From the NCBI GenBank assembly GCA_012974295.1, contig JAAXQM010000181.1, positions 1 to 6,503 on the forward strand: a stretch of 6,503 nucleotides of DNA, in the 5' to 3' direction. The notes under the pieces were generated by a model that worked only from the letters and a program-made list of their open reading frames with translations, was not told where the DNA came from and did not search any database. How positions within the stretch are numbered: the stretch's first letter is position 1; every line of letters begins with the position of its first letter. The DNA comes from Dehalococcoidales bacterium. Its GTDB lineage: Bacteria; Chloroflexota; Dehalococcoidia; E44-bin15. Below, piece after piece: positions 1 to 5,510 of the stretch. The position numbers and the translations under genes are program-made.

Positions 1-61
1 CATATAATCAATACACCGATACGCTACTCCTGCTCTAGGTGTCAAAAGTGCTGACTCTACG

Positions 62-86
62 TTGACTGCCAATTACGGCAAGTCAA
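62..86. repeat. Imperfect inverted repeat downstream of tmRNA
   Basis: TTGACT-GCC at 62-70 pairs with GGC-A-AGTCAA at 77-86, giving a 9-bp stem with one bulged A at position 80 and a 6-nt loop. It lies beyond the ssrA terminator, with no T run directly next to it, so it is not a convincing terminator by itself. It may be a remnant, a protein-binding site or chance. No function is assigned. Confidence 0.35.
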
Positions 87-106
87 TGTCCTCATAATTT
101 TTAACT

Positions 107-140
107 AAATAAAAAGCGCCAGCTACGAATAGCCGGCGCT
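107..140 (-). terminator. Intrinsic terminator of ssrA
   Basis: Read on the minus strand, an 11-bp stem (140-130 with 125-115, one G-T pair) closes a TTCG tetraloop and is followed at once by TTTTTATTT. It starts 11 nt after the CCA end of the tmRNA, so it should end the ssrA precursor. The stem is also preceded by an A-rich stretch, so it could work weakly in the other direction, which is common between convergent genes. Confidence 0.85.
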
Positions 141-151
141 ACTTTACATAA

Positions 152-494
152 TGGTGGAGACGGGGGAGGGTCGAACTCCCCGTCCAGAAAAGGTTACTTC
201 AGGATATGCTACAAGCTTAGTCGGCTATTTGCTCTCACCCAACCGTCCTCTGCCAACCGAGTACGGCTAAGCCAGTCGATAAATTCTTAGGCCACCCTTA
301 TCGACATCAGGATTGCTGCACCTCGACTGCTCGTCGTCCTCCCCAGCCCATCGAGGGAGGTTAGAGGGACGTGCCTCGCTTAGCTAGCGTAGACGTAGTC
401 GTCAGTTACTTTTTTGCCACTTGTTTAGCGAGATAAGTGGCGACTCGGCCTGCAATCCCGTAGCGTTCCTTCCCTGTCGAAACCACTCGTCCCC
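152..494 (-). ncRNA. ssrA: Transfer-messenger RNA (tmRNA)
   Basis: This 343-nt RNA rescues ribosomes stalled on broken mRNA and supplies a short reading frame that tags the incomplete protein for proteolysis. The 5' end GGGGACG (494-488) pairs with CGTCTCC (164-158, with one G-T pair), followed by discriminator A and an encoded CCA (154-152). The conserved tRNA-like segment GTGGTTTCGACAGGG follows the 5' strand. A T-arm with loop TTCGACC sits before the 3' strand. A PK1-type pseudoknot is visible: CGAG with CTCG, and GCCACTT with AAGTGGC, followed by a run of six A, as in E. coli. Downstream of it only one frame stays open to a TAA (382-380). The gene is one-piece, not permuted. It lies 47 bp after smpB on the same strand. 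Confidence 0.95.
380..406 (-). other. tmRNA tag-peptide reading frame
   Basis: After pseudoknot PK1 and its A run, only one frame is open: ACT GAC GAC TAC GTC TAC GCT AGC TAA, reading TDDYVYAS then stop. The AGT at -4 to -2 before ACT resembles the AGU that sets the resume codon in E. coli, so ACT is the best guess. The preceding GTA or the following GAC could also be the resume codon. The stop and the last residues do not depend on this choice. The tail -YVYAS is hydrophobic but differs from the common -LAA. Confidence 0.6.
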
Positions 495-515
495 ATTTTC
501 TTTCTTCACCAGGGA

Positions 516-545
516 ATCATATTGAGAGTCACCAAAAGCTGTTAA
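516..545 (-). promoter_or_regulatory. Candidate ssrA promoter
   Basis: On the minus strand TTAACA (545-540) and TATGAT (521-516) are separated by 18 bp, each 5 of 6 to the sigma-70 consensus. The -35 box overlaps the smpB stop codon. Transcription would start near 509, leaving a leader of about 15 nt to be removed to form the mature 5' end at 494, as expected for RNase P processing. Read-through from smpB is an alternative source. Confidence 0.45.
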
Positions 546-997
546 TACCTTTGCTTCGCCAGCTTCAAAGCACGTTCCATATCACGCTCCGCCTGGTGTC
601 GTGACATGGATTCGCGCTTGTCATAAAGCTTCTTTCCTGTGGCAAGGCCCAGTTCCACCTTGGCGACCCCATTTTTAATGTACAATTTTAAGGGCACTAT
701 AGTGAAGCCCTTTTGTGTAACCTTACCGGCAAGCTCATTTATCTGCCTGCGGTGAAGTAAAAGCTTCCTCGGGCGTGTCGGTTCGTGATTGTCGCGGCTG
801 CCCGCATCATATCGGGCGATGTGAGCACTGAACAACCACAGCTCACCGCCCTGTGGACGGGCATACGCATCGCGGATGTTTACCTGTCCCGCTCGAACCG
901 ACTTAATCTCAGTTCCGGTAAGGACAATACCAGCCTCAACGCTTTCCAGAATGGTGTAGTCGTGGTATGCTTTGCGATTGAAGCTGATTGTCTTCAT
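542..997 (-). CDS. smpB: SsrA-binding protein SmpB
   Basis: SmpB binds the tRNA-like domain of tmRNA, brings it to stalled ribosomes and mimics the codon-anticodon arm with its C-terminal tail. The 151-residue protein has the usual family length and landmarks: LTGTEIKSVR at residues 26-35, HEPTRPRKLLLH at 71-82, and the basic tail starting with GKKLYDKRE at 121-129, which is the part that enters the mRNA channel. An in-frame GTG lies five codons upstream (1012). The ATG at 997 is preferred because the family typically starts close to MKTISFNRKAYHDY, because no SD precedes the GTG, and because a promoter -10 box (1008-1003) lies between the two. No SD precedes the ATG either, which fits a leaderless mRNA. 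tmRNA follows 47 bp downstream and S41 protease lies upstream. Confidence 0.95.
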   Translation of the reverse strand: MKTISFNRKAYHDYTILESVEAGIVLTGTEIKSVRAGQVNIRDAYARPQGGELWLFSAHIARYDAGSRDNHEPTRPRKLLLHRRQINELAGKVTQKGFTIVPLKLYIKNGVAKVELGLATGKKLYDKRESMSRHQAERDMERALKLAKQRY

Positions 998-1002
998 ATT
1001 AT

Positions 1003-1031
1003 ATTCTACCACGCCTGAAAAGCTCTTTCAA
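1003..1031 (-). promoter_or_regulatory. smpB promoter, extended -10, predicted leaderless
   Basis: On the minus strand TTGAAA (1031-1026), a 17-bp spacer and TAGAAT (1008-1003), with TGG just before it as an extended -10 element. Six bases then lead to the smpB ATG (997-995), so transcription should start at or next to the start codon. The fit of both boxes, the spacing and the TGn motif makes this one of the better promoters in the window. Confidence 0.6.
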
Positions 1032-1206
1032 ACTTTGCGATAGATGTCTTCTTTTCTCATGACTGGCGGGCTTCAACTGAGGACAACCAGGAGCGAGGAT
1101 ATATCACATCGGCGTTTTCAATAGCAGAGCATTGGTCGTTACGCTTTTCGGGGGAGGACTTCGCCAAGCGCCTTCGAGGGTATTAAATATCGCATATACG
1201 CCCTTG

Positions 1207-2370
1207 TTATTGAGCACCAAGATACTGGATAGCGGATTCCAGTTGCGGATCTCGTCCACTTGCGACGTCATCTATGGTGATATTGACCTCAATGTCAGGG
1301 GTCAGCCCCACCCCCTCTATCTGGTGATTGTCTGGTGTCAACCATCGGGCCGTGGTTACTACCAGTGCTGAGCCATCGCTAAGCTTGCGAACGACATTGA
1401 CACTGCCCTTGCCAAAGGTTTCGGTGCCGATAAGCGTTGCGCGTCCACGATCCTGGAGTGCTCCCGCCAGCACCTCGCTGCCACTGGCACTGCCACCATC
1501 AACAAGAACAGCGATAGGTAGGTCAATAGCCAGCCCGCCCGAGCTTGCTGTCCACTCCTTGAATATATTCCCTGCTTCATCAGCCTCATAAAGGACTATA
1601 CCGCCATCGAGGAACTCGCTGGCCACATCAACTGTAACATCAAGATAACCGCCGGGGTTACCCCTGAGATCGAGTATAATACCCGATGCACCGCTTTGGA
1701 TGGCATCGCTTAGCGCAGCGATCAGCTTATCCGATGTTCCGCTTGCGAATTGGGTTATCTGGATGTGAGCAATATTGTCAGGCAACATGTCCAGGTAAAC
1801 GCTGTCAATCGTGATCTCCTCTCGAACGATCTCGATAGTGACTGGTGTGTTCTCATTCTGGTGCAGTATAAGGAGGATTACCGTAGTGCCTATTTCCCCT
1901 CGAACCTTCAGGACCGCTTCCGTCAGGCTCATACCGGATGTAGTCTCGCCATCGATCTCCAGTATCTTATCGCCGGCCCTCACTCCCTGCCTCTCCGCAG
2001 GACCACCCGCGATAGGGGAAACCACGGCAAACTCACCATCTTTCATGGTAACAACCGCCCCAATGCCTTCGAAGGAACCTCCTTCTAAAGCGCCTGATAC
2101 CACATCATAGCTTTCAAAATAAGAAGTGTGCGAGTCATTGAGAGCTTCAAGCATTCCCTCAATAGCCCCTCTACTGAGCTTCTCAGGGTCAAGCGCATCT
2201 TGATTGACATAATCTTCAGAAAGCAGCCACCATACTTCTTCTATGGCATGCAACTCTTCAGGGAATTCGGAGGTGGTACGTGGATCCAATAACTGAGAAT
2301 AGGCGAAACCCGCTCCAAATGCGAGGAGGAAAACCAATAGTATTAGTAGAGCAATTCGCGTGGTATTCAT
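1207..2370 (-). CDS. C-terminal (tail-specific) processing protease, S41 family
   Basis: This serine protease of the CtpA/Prc (Tsp) type cleaves proteins after binding their C-terminus through a PDZ domain. The 387-residue protein has a hydrophobic N-terminal segment (about 6-24), a signal anchor or signal peptide, so it should act outside the cytoplasmic membrane. The PDZ domain covers about 95-185 with the FEGIGA carboxylate-loop motif (100-105). The S41 domain covers about 190-365 with LRGNPGG (235-241). The Ser-Lys centre is S296 in GSASGSE and K321 in FGKG, with D307 between them. The 11- and 25-residue spacings match those of E. coli Tsp (S430, D441, K455). It is smaller than E. coli Tsp and close to CtpA size. 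A 15-nt leader with AGGGG (2383-2379) precedes the ATG. It lies upstream of smpB-ssrA. No clear terminator follows it. Confidence 0.93.
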   Translation of the reverse strand: MNTTRIALLILLVFLLAFGAGFAYSQLLDPRTTSEFPEELHAIEEVWWLLSEDYVNQDALDPEKLSRGAIEGMLEALNDSHTSYFESYDVVSGALEGGSFEGIGAVVTMKDGEFAVVSPIAGGPAERQGVRAGDKILEIDGETTSGMSLTEAVLKVRGEIGTTVILLILHQNENTPVTIEIVREEITIDSVYLDMLPDNIAHIQITQFASGTSDKLIAALSDAIQSGASGIILDLRGNPGGYLDVTVDVASEFLDGGIVLYEADEAGNIFKEWTASSGGLAIDLPIAVLVDGGSASGSEVLAGALQDRGRATLIGTETFGKGSVNVVRKLSDGSALVVTTARWLTPDNHQIEGVGLTPDIEVNITIDDVASGRDPQLESAIQYLGAQ

Positions 2371-2391
2371 ATTTGCTACCCCTATAAGAGC

Positions 2392-2420
2392 ACTATATCA
2401 TACGGTAATATGTTAGACAA
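2392..2420 (-). promoter_or_regulatory. Promoter of the S41 protease gene
   Basis: On the minus strand TTGTCT (2420-2415) and TATAGT (2397-2392) are separated by 17 bp, with TGA before the -10 box as an extended -10. The start would be near 2385, giving a 15-nt leader that contains AGGGG and then the ATG at 2370. Confidence 0.55.
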
Positions 2421-2433
2421 GCTGACTTTGTCT
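2415..2433. repeat. Inverted repeat over the protease -35 box
   Basis: AGACAA-N7-TTGTCT is a 19-bp dyad. One arm is the -35 box of the minus-strand promoter, and the other faces the plus-strand TATAAT region. It could be an operator in this divergent spacer. Six-base arms can also arise by chance. Confidence 0.35.
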
Positions 2434-2454
2434 GTTTGAATAGGACTATTAAGG

Positions 2455-2460
2455 ATATAA
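2455..2460 (+). promoter_or_regulatory. Plus-strand TATAAT box
   Basis: A perfect -10 hexamer lies 51 bp before the small reading frame at 2512. No good -35 is seen at 16-18 bp, where the sequence is CTGTTT or TGTTTG. If it is used, transcription would start near 2467 within the inverted repeat at 2461-2486, and an activator would probably be needed. Confidence 0.35.
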
Positions 2461-2486
2461 TCACCACAATGAATGATTAGTGGTGA
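2461..2486. repeat. Inverted repeat, candidate operator or leader hairpin
   Basis: TCACCAC (2461-2467) and GTGGTGA (2480-2486) form a perfect 7-bp dyad with a 12-nt A/T-rich centre. It directly abuts the TATAAT box at 2455-2460 and covers the expected transcription start. This is the usual position of a repressor operator. If transcribed whole, it could also fold as a leader hairpin ahead of the small gene. Confidence 0.45.
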
Positions 2487-2511
2487 GCACTGCTGTTAAG
2501 GATCATTTATC

Positions 2512-2640
2512 ATGGATATTGAAAATGCTTGGAGAGCCATATATTTAGAGGGATGGGCAATGGTATTTGGGGATGGCAATGTGCAGCAAAGAAATGATGC
2601 AACAATCGAAAACGCCGCAGAACCGGTAGAGGATGAGTAA
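2512..2640 (+). CDS. Hypothetical small protein, 42 residues
   Basis: I do not recognise this product. The frame starts with ATG at 2512 after AAGGAT (2498-2503), about 8 nt upstream, a reasonable Shine-Dalgarno sequence. It ends with TAA at 2640. The peptide has an N-terminal half that could form an amphipathic helix (DIENAWRAIYLEGWAMVF), two Trp, and an acidic C-terminal third ending EPVEDE. There is no signal peptide or Cys motif. It is the only plus-strand frame here with its own SD, a TATAAT box and a dyad upstream, and it is divergent from the protease gene and convergent with hflX. It could be a genuine small protein, a decayed fragment of a larger gene, or chance. The length is too short for a firm judgement. 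Confidence 0.4.
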   Translation: MDIENAWRAIYLEGWAMVFGDGNVQQRNDATIENAAEPVEDE

Positions 2641-2697
2641 GATATGCCACCGCGCTAATGATACATTATGTCAACAGAAAACCCCTACTCATGTATA

Positions 2698-3849
2698 CTA
2701 TGTTACATAACCAGTATTGTGCGAACCACTTCCAGCTAGCTTCGCCGCGATCTTCTCCTGTAAATTGTTGAACCCCCATCCCTTAGCTGCGGAAATTAAT
2801 ACCGGCTCTTCTATCTCAATCGCACGGGGCAAGTCGCCAATATCTTCCTCACTGGGAGCTAAGAGATCGAGCTTATTAAGAACGGCTACCCTTGGCTTTG
2901 ATTCCAAACCAAGCTCAGTAAGAACCTTATCTACTGTTACACACTGCTCGACAGCATTATGATGTGTTATGTCAATAACGTGCAGGAGCAAGGCTGCCTC
3001 CTCCAGTTCCTCCAGTGTAGCTCCGAACGCGGCAACCACTGCGTGAGGTAGCTTCTGGATAAATCCCACGGTATCGGTTATCAGCACCTCCCCTGTGCCG
3101 GGGATTGTTATCCTTCTAGTAGTAGGATCGAGCGTAGCGAATAGCTTGTCTTCAACAAACACATCTGCATTACTCAGTGAATTCAGCAGGGTGCTCTTTC
3201 CCGAATTGGTATATCCAATCAAGGCGATCAGAGGTATGCCACTCTGGGTACGCTGACGCCGATAAAGAGCGCGATGCTTCCTTACGCCCTCGATCTCCTT
3301 TTGAAGCCGGTGGATCTTTTGGCGAATGATACGTCGATCGGTTTCTATTTGCGACTCGCCAGGTCCCCTGGTACCAATGCCACCGCCCAGACGCTCCAGA
3401 TGACTCCATTGTCCCGCGAGGCGGGGCAGGAGATACTCATGCTGCGCCAGTTCAACCTGAAGGCGACCCTCATGCGTACGGGCTCGCTTGGCGAATATAT
3501 CCAAGATAAGTGCGGTGCGGTCGATGATCTTTACATCCAGAGCCTGCTCAAGATTTCTTTGTTGGATTGGTGAAAGTTCATCGTCGAAGAGGACCACATC
3601 ATAGCCCACTTCTTCCCTAAGAGCAACGAGCTCCTCCAGTTTTCCTTTTCCTAGATAATAGGCCGGCGTTGGCCGTTGCAGGCGCTGTACCAGTGCCCCC
3701 ACCACCTTAGCTCCAGCGGTAACCGCCAACAGAGCGAGTTCCTCAAGGGAGTCTTCCACAGACCACGTATTTCTTGCTCCCTTTATTTCTACTCCTACCA
3801 ATATGGCTCGCTCAATTGCAGGCCGGGTGTGATGCGTCTTTCTGGCGAT
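2698..3849 (-). CDS. hflX: GTPase HflX, ribosome-associated
   Basis: HflX is a GTPase that binds the 50S subunit and splits or rescues stalled ribosomes under stress. Counting from the start chosen here (383 residues), an N-terminal HflX domain is followed by the family signature GGGIGTRGPGESQIETDRR (155-173), a helical linker, then the G domain: G1 GYTNSGKST (212-220), G2 region LFATLDPTTR (236-245), G3 DTVGF (259-263), G4 NKLD (325-328) and G5 SAAKG (353-357). The only ATG (3921) would add 24 residues that overlap dapL by 62 bp and has no SD. A strong AAGGAG (3861-3856) sits 6 nt before ATC at 3849, giving a family-like start (M)ARKTHHTRP. I chose that rare ATC start. A sequence error (ATG read as ATC) is possible. 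It is the last gene of the dapF operon, 10 bp after dapL. Confidence 0.93.
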   Translation of the reverse strand: MARKTHHTRPAIERAILVGVEIKGARNTWSVEDSLEELALLAVTAGAKVVGALVQRLQRPTPAYYLGKGKLEELVALREEVGYDVVLFDDELSPIQQRNLEQALDVKIIDRTALILDIFAKRARTHEGRLQVELAQHEYLLPRLAGQWSHLERLGGGIGTRGPGESQIETDRRIIRQKIHRLQKEIEGVRKHRALYRRQRTQSGIPLIALIGYTNSGKSTLLNSLSNADVFVEDKLFATLDPTTRRITIPGTGEVLITDTVGFIQKLPHAVVAAFGATLEELEEAALLLHVIDITHHNAVEQCVTVDKVLTELGLESKPRVAVLNKLDLLAPSEEDIGDLPRAIEIEEPVLISAAKGWGFNNLQEKIAAKLAGSGSHNTGYVT

Positions 3850-3855
3850 GGCTAT

Positions 3856-3861
3856 CTCCTT
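3856..3861 (-). promoter_or_regulatory. hflX Shine-Dalgarno overlapping dapL stop
   Basis: AAGGAG begins within the TAA stop of dapL (3862-3860) and is followed by a 6-nt spacer and ATC (3849-3847). No ATG, GTG or TTG lies at a usable distance. The overlap suggests that hflX translation is coupled to dapL. Confidence 0.65.
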
Positions 3862-5032
3862 ATGTCGACTTCCGCTTATGCCATGCCATAAGCCGTACCA
3901 TGGCTTCCTCCAGGCGCTCATCAGGAATGGTCAGGGAGAGGCGAATGTAACCCTCTCCATGCTTCCCATAGCTGACTCCCGGGGTTACCACGACACCAGC
4001 CTCATCAAGTAGCGTAGTGGCGAATTCAATCGAGTTATAGCCATCAGGAACCCTGGCCCAGATATAGAGGCTAGCACGAGGGGGTTTGGCCTTTAGCCCT
4101 ATCTGGTTTAATATTTGGAGTAACCGGTCGCGGCGGCGCTGGTATATCTCATTATGTTCTTTAACGCAGTCCTGGGACCCCGTTAGTGCCTCCATGGCAG
4201 CGTACTGTATCGCCTGGGGAATCCCCGAATCAAGGTTCGATTTTACCCTCCTCAAGGCATCAATAATCCCCGCATTCCCTACTGCCATGCCTACACGCCA
4301 GCCTGTCATATTATAGCTTTTGGAGAGTGAGTGAATTTCAACCCCAATATCCTTGGCCCCAGCCACCTCAAGAAAACTCAGCGGACGGTATCCATCGAAG
4401 GCCACCTCGGTGTATGGCCCATCATGGCAAACGGCAATATCATATTTATTTGCAAAGGCGACCACCCGCTCAAAGTACTCGAGTTCCGCTACTGCCGCCG
4501 TGGGGTTATTGGGATAATTAATCCATAAGACTTTCGCTTTCCGAGCAATATCTGCCGGAATACTATCCAAATCTGGTAAGAAGTCGTTATCTTCAATGAG
4601 CGGCATATAATACGAAGATCCGCCAGCGAACATGGTTCCTATAGAGTAAACGGGATAACCCGGGTCAGGAACTAAGGCGATGTCTCCAGGATCGATGAAG
4701 CATAGCGCAATATGCCCGATGCCATCCTTAGCACCAATGAGAGGCAATACCTCCCTGTCTGGATCGAGGGTTACGCTAAATCGTCCTTTATACCACTGGG
4801 CAATGTTATTGCGAAACTCAGGGAGACCCTCTGACTCGGGATAGCGATGATTTTGGGGATCCTGCGCTGCCTGACACAACCGCTCGATGACATGGCTGGG
4901 TGTGGGGATATCCGGGTCACCGATTCCCAGGCTGATGACATCCTCCCCCTGTGCCCGCTTCTCTGCGATCTTCCTCGAGATCTCGACGAAAAGGTAGGGA
5001 GGCAGGTTTTCAATACGCTTAGCAGTTCGCAT
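3860..5032 (-). CDS. dapL: LL-diaminopimelate aminotransferase
   Basis: This PLP enzyme transfers an amino group from glutamate to tetrahydrodipicolinate, making LL-diaminopimelate in one step and bypassing the DapD/DapC/DapE acylase branch. The 390-residue protein is a full-length class I/II aminotransferase: GIGDPD (36-41), Tyr and Pro in DPGYPVY (123-129), NNPT (175-178), D204 and Y207 of HDGPYTE, the PLP-binding K238 in SLSKSYNMTGWR, and R364 in YIRLSL for the substrate carboxylate. The stretch AFDGYRPLSFLE (211-222) is typical of DapL-like enzymes. Other members of this fold act on aspartate or alanine, so the assignment rests on the family style plus the nearby dapF. It starts 16 bp after the pentapeptide-repeat gene and ends inside the hflX SD. 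Only a weak SD (GAG about 8 nt upstream of the ATG) is seen. Confidence 0.85.
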   Translation of the reverse strand: MRTAKRIENLPPYLFVEISRKIAEKRAQGEDVISLGIGDPDIPTPSHVIERLCQAAQDPQNHRYPESEGLPEFRNNIAQWYKGRFSVTLDPDREVLPLIGAKDGIGHIALCFIDPGDIALVPDPGYPVYSIGTMFAGGSSYYMPLIEDNDFLPDLDSIPADIARKAKVLWINYPNNPTAAVAELEYFERVVAFANKYDIAVCHDGPYTEVAFDGYRPLSFLEVAGAKDIGVEIHSLSKSYNMTGWRVGMAVGNAGIIDALRRVKSNLDSGIPQAIQYAAMEALTGSQDCVKEHNEIYQRRRDRLLQILNQIGLKAKPPRASLYIWARVPDGYNSIEFATTLLDEAGVVVTPGVSYGKHGEGYIRLSLTIPDERLEEAMVRLMAWHKRKST

Positions 5033-5048
5033 TTTTTCTCATTAAGTC

Positions 5049-5462
5049 CTACTTCTCAAATTTTTCTTTCAGGGCCTCAAGTACAGGGGGATCCCACTTC
5101 GCCTGCTGCCAGGCTCTGGCACCGGAGAGGTCGAGCTTTTCGACATCTAGCTTGGCCCCGCTGAAATCGGCGTCCTCAAGATCTGTCTGGGCCAATATTG
5201 CACCTGTAAGGTCGGCACCGCTAAAGAGTGTGCCCCTAAGCCTGGCGCGAGTTAAATTTGCGCCTGTTAGGTTGGCATCTGAAAGGTCGGCATCTGTGAG
5301 ATCTGCACCGTGCAGGTCAGCACCAGATAGATTTGCCTGTGAAAGGTCGCAATTCAGCATATCGGCCTGTACCAGTGTAGCGCCAGATAGATCGGCACCG
5401 CTTAAATCATCTCCACGCAGATTGGCGCTGGGCATGTTAGCCCCGGCTAAATCCTTACTCAT
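5049..5462 (-). CDS. Pentapeptide repeat protein
   Basis: This 137-residue protein is almost wholly A(D/N)LXX repeats. A Leu, Met or Phe occupies every fifth position from residue 5 to residue 110 without a break, 22 repeats in one register, which predicts a right-handed quadrilateral beta-helix of about 5.5 coils. Residues 111-137 leave the pattern and end in a charged helix (PPVLEALKEKFEK). There is no signal peptide or membrane segment, so it is probably cytoplasmic. The ATG follows a strong GGAGG with a 7-nt spacer. Some family members (MfpA, Qnr) mimic DNA and protect gyrase, but those are longer and dimerise through a C-terminal helix. Nothing here proves that role. It lies between dapF (48 bp upstream) and dapL (16 bp downstream) in one operon, so a link to the pathway is possible but untested. 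Confidence 0.9.
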   Translation of the reverse strand: MSKDLAGANMPSANLRGDDLSGADLSGATLVQADMLNCDLSQANLSGADLHGADLTDADLSDANLTGANLTRARLRGTLFSGADLTGAILAQTDLEDADFSGAKLDVEKLDLSGARAWQQAKWDPPVLEALKEKFEK

Positions 5463-5510
5463 ACTAATACCTCCAACTATTTTAATTGCCCGGATATGAT
5501 ATATCCACGC

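Noticed and set aside
1..54. Plus-strand frame open from the window edge to TGA, ending CSRCQKC
   Set aside because: Only 17 codons are visible. The C-x-x-C-x-x-C ending is suggestive of the tail of a neighbouring convergent gene, but this is too little to call a partial gene.
380..418. GGC at 418-416 as the tmRNA resume codon, giving a 12-residue tag
   Set aside because: These bases form the 3' strand of pseudoknot PK1 (GCCACTT with AAGTGGC), so the resume codon must be further downstream.
998..1012. GTG at 1012 as the smpB start
   Set aside because: No SD precedes it, it would add five residues not typical of the family, and a good -10 box falls right after it.
785..1018. Plus-strand reading frame opposite smpB
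   Set aside because: It lies antisense to a conserved gene, has no SD or family features, and is a shadow of smpB.
2671..2676. TTGACA hexamer on the minus strand downstream of hflX
   Set aside because: No -10 box is found at 16-18 bp, and no gene follows at a suitable distance.
5152..5499. Plus-strand frame with repeated Ser/Ala/Pro pattern
   Set aside because: The repetition is the complement of the pentapeptide repeats on the minus strand, so it is not an independent protein.
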